In this document: one piece after another, positions 23,086 through 33,689 of the stretch
Layout of the letters: every line of letters starts with the position of its first letter
How positions within the stretch are numbered: the first letter of the stretch is position 1
From: Epiperipatus broadwayi
Lineage: Eukaryota > Onychophora > Udeonychophora > Euonychophora > Peripatidae
Length of the DNA: 64,000 nucleotides
Reading direction: 5' to 3'
Assembly (NCBI GenBank): GCA_028023455.1
Contig: JAQFVV010000157.1
Span: 1,922,001-1,986,000, forward strand
Translations under genes and position numbers: made by a program
The notes under the pieces: generated by a model
Database searches by the model: none
What the model was told of the DNA's origin: nothing
The model's input: the letters and a program-made list of their open reading frames with translations, nothing else

Positions 23086-23592
23086 ACTAATAATTCTGCG
23101 CTAACGTGCTTGTTAGAGAAGTTTAATTTTGTTTATAAGTTTATATATGCTAAGCATCACAACACATGTATATGTATAGAGGAGTATTGAACAATAAAGA
23201 GATCACATCGGCATTTTTAGAACATGAAAAAACTACTGGACACATATTTGAACCCACCAATCCCACAATAGTATGTAGAGAAAGAAATGACCATAAGCGT
23301 AAGATTAAAGAGGCCTACTTTATAAATAACGATACTAATTCAATAAATAGAAAGGACACCTGTTTCACCATTTCAAAAAGATGGATAAATTAATCAAAAC
23401 AAAGAAAACACCATGACCTATAGCAAAATGAACAGTTAACTAATTTGCATAAATTACAATACTCTTCGTTATCATTGACTGCACTCAGCTATGAATATGA
23501 AGTCTAAGAATTTCGAAAGCACTTAGCATATATAAAACTTATAAACAAAATTAAACTTTTCTAACAAGTGTGTTAGCGCAGTAATTATTAGT
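23086..23592 (+). mobile_element. Penelope-like insertion bounded by 70-bp inverted ends (PLE-1)
   Basis: The left 69 bp (23086-23154) are the near-exact inverted copy of the right 71 bp (23522-23592). Both contain CTGCGCTAAC, TTTAATTTTGTTTATAAG and ATATGCTAAG in inverted order. Between them is a 75-codon C-terminal GIY-YIG-type segment followed by a 3' region with TTTCGAAAGCACTTAGC. The arrangement fits a short minus-strand 3' end joined head to head with a longer + strand copy. No clear target duplication was found. Confidence 0.7.
23166..23393 (+). pseudogene. PLE-1 GIY-YIG endonuclease C-terminus
   Basis: The segment reads SAFLEHEKTTGHIF, RERNDHKRKIKEAYFI, NSINRKDTC and ISKRW before a TAA stop. 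This matches the C-terminal part of Penelope-type proteins, where a GIY-YIG nuclease follows the RT. The catalytic YIG and R residues lie upstream and are missing, so only the tail survives. The first ATG-like codon is probably not a real start. Confidence 0.72.
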
Positions 23593-23924
23593 ATTATATA
23601 ATCTAAGAGAAGTCTATAAACAAATAATTTAATACTATTTATAGGAATGCTATTTAAAAAATTGTATTTTGTTTTTATATTCAAAATAAAACTTATACTG
23701 TTATGTCAGTTGTTGTTTTTAGAATAACATTATTGTACCTTCAACATTTTTGTCACATTAAATTTTATAATATTTGATAAATTTATCATCTTTTATGGAT
23801 TGATTGTAGTCTTAACATTTTTTTGTTTATTTTTAAATGTTTTTATTTCACTTATATTCTCTGTTTGTTGTTTGTATGTTTGTTTGTAAACTATTGTAAT
23901 CATTTTTATTATTTAAGTTATAAT

Positions 23925-24400
23925 AAAAATTTAAAATCAAGGTTTAATAGATTTACATTCAATAAAATTGTTTCAAATTTGATACATAAAAAAGAAATAC
24001 TCGGCAAAGCAATATAGGGCTATAATATTTTAGGTAGGTGACCAAGTTTCTTAGATCTGGACCAATAAATGGATAAATTTTGAATATTTTATTATCAATT
24101 TTATAATTCATTTTTAACCTTTAATATGTTTTAAGTAAGGATTGTGAGAGAGCGATATAGTTTTTTTGTTCCACTTTAAAGTTATAATAATATTTTTAAA
24201 TCGGAATTTAATATATTTAAATTCAATATAATTTGTTGAAATTTTGTATATATATTTTTAAATCACTGCCAAAGTAATAGGGCTTAATAATATTTTATGT
24301 AGGTGACCTAATTTTGTAGATATGGAACAGTGGGCAGGAAAATTTTGAATATTTTGATATCAGATTTAAAAATTGTTCTCAGAACTCCAATAAGTTGTTT
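23925..24400. repeat. Diverged direct repeat, about 265-bp spacing
   Basis: The stretch at about 23935-24110 recurs in diverged form at about 24195-24360. Shared landmarks are TTTAATA...ATTCAATA, a GGGCT...AATATTTTA...GTAGGTGACC core (about 24017 and 24272) and AAATTTTGAATATTTT. No coding sense. It may be part of the same array as the next repeat. Confidence 0.6.
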
Positions 24401-24419
24401 GGTTTCAATTGTAAGCTTC

Positions 24420-24809
24420 ATAGTTTACAATATAGTTTTGTTAAGTTTTTCTAAAAAAAAAAAAATGTTTTCAAATAAAAGAAAAAAAAGTCAAATACTT
24501 TTTAACGGAAAAGTAAGTTATTTAATGCTTTATTATACACATATATATATATAATTATGTATACATACTAGATATGATATATACATAAGGAGTTTAAGTG
24601 TAAGTATTAAATTGATTTAAAGTAAAATTATATGTATAAGTCAAATTCATTTAGAGTATAGTTTTGGTAAGCTTTTGTTTTTTTAAAAAAAATTCAATTC
24701 AAAAGCAAAAATGTCAAACACTTTTCACTTAAAAGAATATTTTCATATTTTTAGTCACTTAATGGTTTATTATGTACATATATATTATTATGTATCTATA
24801 CTAAATATG
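24420..24809. repeat. Direct repeat that hosts the PLE-2 insertion
   Basis: Unit 1 (about 24430-24640) and unit 2 (about 24655-24809, continuing at 25888) share TATAGTTTTG-TAAG, AAATACTTTT/AAACACTTTT, TTTATTATGTACATATAT and, at the end, ATACTA-ATATGATAT. Unit 1 at 24556-24592 is uninterrupted. Unit 2 is split by PLE-2 at exactly the corresponding place, so unit 1 serves as the empty-site reference. Confidence 0.65.
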
Positions 24810-24922
24810 TAATTATATAACTGAATATTTGTAAATACAGTAACTAAATAATTAAAATTTTTATCTACTTAGGAGTGCTTTCGATTTTCCCAGTAATGTT
24901 TGTCAACTAAAGCTTTGAAAGG

Positions 24923-25341
24923 CTAACTTTCCCACAATTACATGATCTTAACATTTGCTGCTTGCCTATATTAGCATAGCTTCCTTTATTTTTCTTTTAT
25001 TCAATTTGCAATATTTTTACATTATTAAAATTGAAATCAAAACCATAAATACATGATTTATTATGGTTGTAAAAAACAGATGCTGAAATATTACCTACTA
25101 TACAATTTTGTTTCGATTTCTGAACATGTTTTAATAATAGTAAGTGCTCTTTACTTCTTTTTTCCAACATACATCTTGATTCACCTATATATCCACTGCC
25201 ACACCTACATATCCATTTATAAATGACACAATATTTATAAATGAGGTTTTATCTTTGGAGTTATTTATTAATTTGTTTAATGTAGAAGGTGTGTAAAATG
25301 CAATATCACATATACCTTTATAAATTTTCTTTATAAAATAA
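24923..25341 (-). pseudogene. PLE-2 left copy: GIY-YIG nuclease segment, frameshifted
   Basis: Read on the minus strand it begins YKGICDIAFYTPSTLNKLIN and KDKTSF. A small deletion relative to the right copy then shifts the frame just before the C-x-C...YIG block. After the shift it gives the same QKSKQNCIV and KSCIYGFDF words as the right copy. A further deletion removes part of the C-terminal tail before the stop at 24923. It is a dead copy. Confidence 0.75.
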
Positions 25342-25343
25342 AA

Positions 25344-25721
25344 AAAGATAAAACCTCATTTATAAATAAAAATTGTGTCATTTATAAATGGATATGTAGG
25401 TGTGGCAGTGGATATATAGGTGAATCTAGATTACGTTGGAAAAAAAAAACTAAAGAACACTTGCTATTATTAAAACGAGTTCAGAAATCGGAACAAAATT
25501 GCATAGTAGATAATAATATTTCAGCATCTGTTTTTTATGACCATAATAAATCATGTATTTATGGTTTTGACTTCAATTTTAATCATGTAAAAATATTGCA
25601 AATTGAAAAAAATAACAATAAAAGAAAAATAAAGAAAGCTATGCTAATATACAAATATAAACATGACTTAATTAACAGGCAAGCAGCAAACGTTAAGATC
25701 ACAGAATTGTGGGAAAGTTAG
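25344..25721 (+). pseudogene. PLE-2 right copy: GIY-YIG nuclease domain
   Basis: An open frame of about 126 codons ends at TAG 25719-25721. It contains VIYKWICRCGSGYIGES (cysteine pair then YIG), conserved arginines just after it, and KEH at 25452-25460. A long middle segment follows, with QIEKNNNKRKIKKAMLI, HDLINRQ and ITELW near the end. This is the layout of a Penelope-type GIY-YIG endonuclease, which nicks DNA to start target-primed copying. The RT that should precede it is absent because of 5' truncation at 25342. The preserved nuclease residues suggest a fairly recent insertion. Confidence 0.82.
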
Positions 25722-25737
25722 CCTTTCAAAGCTTTGG

Positions 25738-25765
25738 TTGACAAAGATTACTGGAATAATCGAAA
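25738..25765 (+). ncRNA. Decayed hammerhead-ribozyme-like core in PLE-2 tail
   Basis: Just after the PLE stop codon the DNA reads TTGACAA, then a perfect 5-bp stem GATTA/TAATC closing a six-base loop, then GAAA. A hammerhead core is CTGANGA, stem II, GAAA, so two positions of the first block differ. Penelope-like elements are known to carry hammerhead ribozymes in their terminal repeats. The left copy has the same layout in inverted form (about 24879-24906) with a weaker stem. Self-cleavage by this copy is unlikely given the changed core. Confidence 0.4.
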
Positions 25766-25887
25766 GCGCTCCTAAGTAGATAAAATTTTTAATTATTTAG
25801 TTACTGTATTTACAAATATTCAGTTATATAATTACGTATATTGCTTTAAAAATACAGACATCAAAAAATAATATTATACTAAATATG

Positions 25888-26859
25888 ATATAGACATAAG
25901 GGGTATACATATTAACTTATAGCAGAAATGTCTAGTGATATATATATATATATATATATCAACTATAAGTGTCAAGTTGATTTAAAGTACAATATACTTT
26001 TACATTTTTATTTACTGTGCAATAGAAATTAAATTTATTTTTATATTAAATATTTTTATTTACCATGCACTAAAAAGCAAAAATATAATTGTTTCTTCAA
26101 CCACAATTGGGGATTTTAGATTTAACTTTAAATAAAATCTATTGATATGCTCAGTTGTATGAATATATACATCCACTTAATAGTTTTTTTTTGCTTTCTC
26201 CATCAACCTCACCTACATTTACAATTTAATTTTCTATACAATAAAATTCTAATGACATCTTGATTTTTATATACATATATACTTTTAATCTGTTTATCAG
26301 TTATAGATTCAGTGTTCTTAAAATTAATCACATTAAAATGCATATATGTATACAATAATTAAATTTACATTGAATTAGAACATTATTAATAATTAACTTT
26401 TATAATTTAAAAAGATGGATAGTGTAGTTTCTTATTTGATTGCAAACCAAAATACATCCATTGACTGTAGTAAAATTATCTTTTAACTTATCTTCAAAAT
26501 AAATCCTGTTAGTAAACATTCAAAAATATGAGGTTTAGCTATAATATGATATAAAACAAATAAATAAATATATTTGTAGTTAAAATAAAAAAGCAAAGCT
26601 TGATAATAACTACCCATTTAAAAAAAAAAAAAAATTTCTGAACAAATATTTCCATAGAACAACTTTAAAACAATAACTTAAATATAATTGAACAAATTGA
26701 CTTTTAATTTAACCAATTTACTGTAAAAAAAAAAAAAACTCTAGTAATAACATAAAAAATAATATTTTAACAAATTAAAACACAACTAATTATTATTAAA
26801 AATTATATATAGCATCATTTTTTATCTTTGTTATTTATGAAAGCCTCTTGAGTTTAATT
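25888..26859. other. Unassigned A+T-rich sequence
   Basis: The first part continues the split direct repeat (to about 26000), including a TA dinucleotide run at about 25939-25960. The rest shows no gene or element that I can support. Confidence 0.35.
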
Positions 26860-26869
26860 CAGTTGTTTC

Positions 26870-27475
26870 AATCCACAGCTTTTCCATGCATTTCAGACTT
26901 TTTTCATCCATTCATTTCATAAGTATTTTTTCTCTAGGTCTCTTGCAATCTTTTGGAGTCCAGTTTAGGATTTCATTTATTCATGTATTGCCATCTTTTC
27001 TAATAATATATTCATTTTAGGTCCACTTCAGTATTTAATTATTACAATGTTGTCAGTAATGTTTTATTCATTCATAGATTTTTCTTTAGTTTTTTCTGTT
27101 AATCTTACCATACAAATTTCCATACTTAATTGTGTGATCTTGCAGGGTTTTTTTGCATTGCTCTTCTATTAAGAATTTATATTTCGTGCCTATAATAGCA
27201 TTCTTTTATTTAAAATCTTTCTTTTTAGGATCATATTTTTTTAAAAATTATTTTTACCAAAAGCATTCTATCAAATTCCATGATTAATTTCATCAATTAT
27301 GTTCCAATCTTTTACTGCTTTGACCAAGTTATTTATAATTGTTAAATCATTATTATCATCTTTATATTCTTTATTTTGTAAACACCATTAAATAGTACTT
27401 GAGTCTTATGATAATTTTTATAACATTCTTTGTAATTCTGAAACACTATTTGCTAAAGCAATGTATTTTTGAAAT
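26870..27475 (-). mobile_element. RTE-like LINE fragment (family F1, copy c)
   Basis: The minus strand matches the 3' third of F1. Shared + strand landmarks are TCTCTAGGTCTCTTGCAATC near 26932, TTGGAGTCCAGTTTAGGATT near 26954 and CATTGCTCTTCTATTAAGAA near 27157. It ends near the position of the FADD box. It is more diverged than copies b and d, so it is an older insertion. No open frame remains. Confidence 0.75.
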
Positions 27476-28209
27476 GGTAGGATCATTTTGTAGTAAGCTC
27501 ATTACAGTATAATCTATGCTGCCATTATTCTGGATTTATTGTGATGTGTTATTTTTACATTTAAATAGAGTATATATCTTTGTTAAAGAAATGTAATAAG
27601 TTTTAACATTAAAAATATATTAATGAAGTTGTTAAAAGGCAGCAATTATTTAAGAATGCTTTCTAATAAAATGATATAAATTGGATTGATATAATTATCA
27701 TTGGATAAAGAGAAAAGCAATGGCAATAGAAGTTAGAACATGCACTGTCTTGAATCAACTAATGAATTATGATTTCTGTCATAATGCATCTTGAGGAATC
27801 ATTTACATTTTTTCAACATCTGTAAGGTATATGTTTAAAAACATGAGGTGAATGCTTAAATTGTTTGAAAAATGTTTTAAACTAGCCTAAGAGTGTTTAA
27901 TTATGGTTTTAAAAAATGTTCATGTGTTATTAAAAAATTAATATATATATATATTTAATCTTTAATATAAATTAAGTTATATGTCTATGTTAAAGAAACA
28001 TGGTAATTTCTAACAGTAAAAATGTATTTTAGCAATAAATAGCAAAGTTGTTTATATTTTTAAATGTGTTCTGATATTGAATTGGTAACGAATATATATA
28101 AAACAAAATAGTAAATTAGGAAGTGGAAAGTTTTTTTTTTTTTAAAAAGGAGTTTGTTTTAATTTATTTATTAAGCTAATGCTTATTAATCTTAAATTAT
28201 TATTTTTAG
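27476..28209. other. Sequence upstream of TAF4 exon, presumably intron
   Basis: No coding feature was seen. It ends in the splice acceptor TTATTATTTTTAG at 28209. Because the exon at 28210 starts in phase 0 in mid-protein, this must be an intron whose 5' end lies somewhere to the left, probably outside the window or under the transposons. Confidence 0.6.
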
Positions 28210-28617
28210 CCACCTCATGTACCTGTTGGTGCTCCTAGATCTTCAGGAATGCATCCAGTAGCAGTCAGTTTACCTGGACCACAACCACCACATATGTCAG
28301 CCCATCAACCCCTCCATACCACAGTGCCCACACCACAGCAGAATGTTGTAATTACAGCTCCTCATTCACAACCAACAATTCCAACAATGGTTCACAGTAT
28401 TGCTCAATCTACTGTAGGCCAACCATTAACTGTTCATACATCTATTGCACATCCGATGACAGCTGCACCAGGAAGCTCTAACACAGTAGCAACACAAATG
28501 AGTCCTGATACAGCTAAAAAGAAATGTAAAAATTTCTTGTCCACACTCATAAAATTAGCTAGCAGTCAGCCACCTGATGTTGCCCGCAATGTCAAAGAAC
28601 TTATTCAAGGATTAATA
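28210..28617 (+). CDS. TAF4: TAF4 (TFIID subunit 4), exon with start of TAFH domain
   Basis: TAF4 is a core subunit of the general transcription factor TFIID in the nucleus. It pairs with TAF12 and contacts activators. This 136-codon exon is open in phase 0 between an AG acceptor (28208-28209) and a GTAAGT donor (28618). Residues 1-95 are rich in Pro, Gln, Thr, Ser and His, as in the linker before the domain in known TAF4. From about residue 98 comes AKKKCKNFLSTLIKLASSQP, then VARNVKELIQGLI, the first helices of the TAFH (NHR1) domain that binds hydrophobic motifs of activators. It continues directly into the exon at 43580. The start codon lies outside the window. Confidence 0.94.
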
Positions 28618-29384
28618 GTAAGTAAAATTTTATGTAACTTAAATACTTATTGTTAGGTGCATTACTTAAATAAACCAATAGAATATCAAAATCTGATGCA
28701 AAGGTAAAACTCATTTTTACCCTGACAACAGATTGCTTATATTCTATTAATGTTGATTTATATATGGTAACCAGTTAGGTGAAAGCACTTATGGTTTACT
28801 ATTTTATATGTATGCTATAAAGTCTTTTTACACACACACATACATTTAAAAAAAAGAGAAGTGATAACAAAAACAATACTTTTGAGCTTTTTTAATGCTC
28901 AGTAATAGCAAAAAATAATATTTCAATCTTTCAATTTTATAGCAGATATATATTTAATCTTTTACTAATAAATATTGACAGTATTATGTTTTGTTATATA
29001 TTGTAACAGACTAACAAGATTTAAAAAACATATAGGGTTAAACAGTTTGAGACATTACAAACATGAGCCTATCTGTTTTATTGTGAATTTATATCAGTGT
29101 ATAAAATTTTATCTCAGGAGAAATATGATTGAGTATTTAGAAGTCTAGTGTGTAATCTCATTAGGCACTATCAAATTATAACACAGCTTGAATATCATAT
29201 ATTGAGTCATGAATTTGTTTTCAAAATTATATTTCCAGTAAATACTTCATGTGATGTATGTAGTATTATTAATAAACAATATAAATTCATATTATATTTT
29301 TTCCTCCAGTTGAAATATTCTACCATTAATTTCTTGTCCAATGTTTTATTATATATTATATCAGTCAAATTACACTAAATATCT

Positions 29385-30960
29385 ACATGAGAGGGCGCCA
29401 CGTATAAGAAGTCACAGTGCATCACATCAGCATCACATCGGAATGTTTATTTTAAGTGACTAGATATTAACTAATGGTGCTTATGAAGCTACTCAATAAT
29501 ATGAGTCAATTATTGTCACTAGATCAGGGAGAGAAAAAGATTTTTATTCAAATAAACAACCGATAGACAGTCAACAGCAAACAAATATCAGGCAAATTTA
29601 ACTATTAATAACAATGTTTATTAAAGAAATTAATAAAATAAAATAATAAAAAAAATTAGATAAATTAACCATCATTTATGGATGGTTTTGAATTGAATAC
29701 GATGTCTTGACATTTGCTTTATATTATCTTTCCTTTTCTTAAACTACTTTTACCACTTACAATACTGAAATAGTCTGTAAAAAACTGATCCGTATGATAG
29801 ATGTGAATAACTTTTGAAATAACATTAAATATTATTATTAAAATCTTTGCAGATTTTATTATGCAATCAGTTCATACATGTTTAAACTTCTAACTTAGGC
29901 TCGTGTGTGTAACCATACCCATACTACAAGAAAATAATAACAGAATAATAAGGAACATTACTAACTAGAGTTAAACATAAGTGATAAATATATAAAAGAC
30001 ACAATAAGCTGTTCCTAAGCTTTACCCGTACAAACACAATAAAGACCGCAATTCAAGTGGTAGATAATCTGGGTTAAACAAGAGAATATATAAACATAAA
30101 CCTGACAAAAATGTTGCTGATCAGAGCCTAAAAATTTTCCAAGATATAGCGATAAATACAACGATGAGGAAAATGTCCTACAGATAAATAAATCTCAAGT
30201 AGTATTTATAAATAGATCTACTTTATGTACACACAAGCAGGACACTACTTTTCTTTATATATACTTCTGGTAAAATATTAAGCACAAGGTATCCAATAGT
30301 TTTAACATATCTGAAGCTTATTGTACACACATATATATAAACTAACTACTTATATCAGTTTTTAAACATTATTTAAGAAAACAGGCATTTAAAAAGATTA
30401 ATTTTTATTTTGTGTTACTAACTTAAGATGTATTTCATTTGTTATGGATTTTTAGATTTCTCACAATCCTAAAAGGGAGAGGAGAGAATTTATTAACTTG
30501 AGAATAACAATTAAATATCTTAAACTAAAGGTTTTATTTCTAATTGTCAAAACTTTAAAAGAAAAACAGTATTTATTCAATAAGTACTCATAAAACATAA
30601 TAAATATCAAAATTAACACCTCTATAAAAGAATGAAATTAATGATACCAATACAAAATTGTTTATTAATAAAATTAGGTAAAATGTATTCTAAATCTAAA
30701 ACTACTTATGTTAAAACATACATATATGTGAATAAATACATATCAAATCACTCATGGCTTACTGAAATATATAATATAGTTCATATTGAGTTATTATAAG
30801 TGGACTATATAAAACTTTGCTGTCTGTACTAATTATTTTGCAAGAGTACATAATGGGTTAGTTGAGAGACACTTCAGTGGGGACGTTGGCAGTTGGAAAT
30901 TTCAGGTCAGCCTTTTTTATCGAATTTAGCTCATGCCAGAAAATGAAGTTAATGCTAGCC
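29385..30960. other. Composition-distinct block of unknown nature
   Basis: It begins with a short G+C-rich patch (GAGAGGGCGCCACG at 29389) and continues as A- and C-rich non-coding sequence, unlike the T-rich intron around it. It ends near another G+C-rich patch (CAGTGGGGACGTTGGC at 30876). The contrast suggests an inserted element, perhaps a minus-strand LTR or Helitron-like piece. No terminal repeat or target duplication was found. Confidence 0.3.
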
Positions 30961-30967
30961 ATACCTA

Positions 30968-31252
30968 TTAACCAAGACTGCATTTGGAGTGGTTTCTATC
31001 ATTTTTACCAAAGGGTCCAAGGGCATTTACAGGCAGTGTAACAGAATAATTTTGGAATCCTAATGCCAAACAGTTTTGCAGAATAACTATTGCGGACTTC
31101 TCATGAAGACTAATAATTTCAAAAAGTTCACGAATAACACATACAATGTCTAGCCAAGAGAGTAGAGAATGACTAAAGAATTTTAGTAGGCTTCTATAGG
31201 GCTCATTGCCCATTGTTATACCTCCATAGGAATTTTTTACAATCTTTCTCAT
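30968..31252 (-). other. Unrecognised 94-codon open stretch
   Basis: This minus-strand frame is less A+T-rich than its surroundings and has protein-like composition. It contains PYRSLLKFFSHSLLSWLDIV, then LFEIISLHEKSAIVILQNCL and a tail with TLPVNALGPF. I do not recognise the family. It could be an exon of a gene nested antisense in the TAF4 intron, a retrocopy fragment or part of a mobile element. An in-frame stop lies about 10 codons upstream of the ATG and no splice sites were established. Confidence 0.35.
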
Positions 31253-33689
31253 GATTCGAGTATTTTCAGATAAGCTCTTTCTCTAATTATCAAATTCCAA
31301 GCTAATTGCTTGACTCAAAAGATTTGCCTAGATAATGCCTAATGTAAGGAAATTACATATTTTTATTAGATTCTTTATCAATAAAGAGATTAAAAGTAAT
31401 ATTTTTTAATTTAGCATTGTTTTTCAATATTTTAAAATTTTATACAACATAATAAAAATTTATACAAAGTTGGTTTTTCTTGTACACAAAATTATAAAAT
31501 TAAATATCAGCTAATTTTTTTAAAAAAATGTTTATAATTCATGTGTGTTATATATATTATATCACATTCACTAATATTTAACTTAAATAAAAAAACAATT
31601 TGACTGAAAATTAAAATTAGCTGAACCAACTGACCTATATATATTTAATTTGAGATCTGGAAAAGCATCTCAGTATATATTTTGGATCACATAGTCTTCC
31701 ATATTACTAATCCTACCCTCATTAATCTTTCAAGAGCTAAGCTCATCTGGCTTGACTTACAATTAAAATCAAGTTTTATAAGTTATATTCTCCAATGGTA
31801 TCTTCAATTATCTCTTGTAGTTTATAATAGACTGCCCATTAAGAAAGAAGGTAAAAATATTTTCATAAAAACAATTTTCTTAATGAAAAACAATACATCT
31901 AGCATTGAAATATTAAACTTCACCACTAAAATCTTCAAATCTAATTGGAAATCCTATACTCTTATTTTAATTAATTAACATTAAATATGGATTTATTTAT
32001 TTTACTAAAATTAAATTATTACACCTCTTTTTGTGATTATATTGTTGGTTAATACCTCATGCCAATTATATTTTTTTAAATAGAAAGTAAAAATAAAGCA
32101 TCCAATGCCTTATTATTGTTGTGGATTTTTTTAAGTGTTTGTGCACAGTGTTAATATATTCCTAATGAAATGTACTAAAAGCTTGTAATTGATTATTTGT
32201 AACTTTATTTATTTATTTTTTAATTGAACTCATCACATAATTGATTAAACAAGCCTAGTTATTTTGCACATATCACCTTTACAATAATATGTACATTGTT
32301 TAAAAATCATATAATCTTTCAAAGAAGAAATGCAATTTTTAATATTAAAATTTTTTTCCCCGTGTAACTTATTTGCAGTGTATTTTGATTTTCTAGTTCA
32401 GATTCAGATAGTGTGCATATAAATATATAAATAACCTCTTTCTATCCAGAAATGTATCTATTTCAAATATTATTTTTTTTCATCAATGTATTATTTAATA
32501 TTTTTGAATTTATTTTATCAAAAAAAAAAAATCAACTTACTTATTTCATTAATTTATTTCCATGGTCAATGATTTCAATCCACATTTATCTTGAAACACA
32601 CGTGCACACACACATTCATTGTGTACATATTTTGTTAAGTATTATGATCATTTTTACTTCTGGCTATATTTCCTTGATCTCTTAAAACCAAGTAGATTAA
32701 ATAAAAAATATGTAATGCATAATTTCACTGTAAACCCCTATTGGGAGTACATCTCGACAAATAAAAAAAAAATGAAATATTAATTTTTGAGAACACTTTA
32801 GAAGTATTACTTCTAAATATACACTTTATCTAAATAATTAGTATATTTGCTTATAAATATAAATTATTATTATTATAATGTGAATATTATCAACAAATAT
32901 AAAACTCTATCTTAAAATAAAACCAAAAGAATGTCATCTATTTGATTATTATATTTATTTTATATTAGAAAATAATAATGGTTGTGAAAAAGTTTAAAAT
33001 TTGTTTGTCCTGTTATCATCTTAGATGAATTGTCGAAAATAAAACATTTATTTGGAGAAGTGCTCCTTTACAAAATGAAACTGTTTGTTGAAAATATATA
33101 TGTATTTGTTTGTAGCTTTCTTAATAAATTTCCATGAAAATTTATTTTTGTGGCATGAAAAATTATACCCTTGTTGCATTTTCCATCTATCCCTTTATCT
33201 AATCCCTGATTTAATTTGCAGTTAATTTTCAAATATATACTTATACTTTAATCTTGAAAATACAAGACAAGTAGATTTTTTTTTGCTGTATAGAAGAAGT
33301 TTCTAGAAATTTAGAACTCCATTACATTTAGATTACCTTTCATTGTGAAAATATATTTAAGATAAATCATTTGTTTATTCATAAGACGAATTATTATTAA
33401 ATGTAGGCATTAGCTGCCAGATTTTTATTTTGGAACACCAATTTTTTTATCTAATTTAAATAGTTATAAATTATAATAAAAAAATCATATACAATAGCTA
33501 CATAAATATATTAATAATAATTACACATAAAAAAAGGCTTTTTCATCTTTTTGATTATTTAAACAATGGATATGACAATAATATAAACATCTTTATTTTA
33601 AAAAGCAGACAAAATAATATTTTTTTGAGAATTAGATTATTAAATGCTATATAAGTACATTAATTTATGATTTCAAGTATGATATATAT

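Larger units (their letters stand above)
24797..25887. mobile_element. Head-to-head Penelope-like pair with 13-bp target duplication (PLE-2)
   Basis: The insertion is 24810-25874, flanked by identical TATACTAAATATG (24797-24809 and 25875-25887). A minus-strand copy occupies 24810-25341 and a + strand copy 25342-25874. Their last roughly 450 bp are inverted repeats of each other with few differences. Both 5' ends meet in the centre and both 3' ends face the target. The minus copy keeps about 85 bp more at its 5' end. The + copy adds about 32 bp after the arm (25843-25874). Penelope-like elements are retroelements with an RT and a GIY-YIG nuclease; here only the nuclease end remains. Confidence 0.85.
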
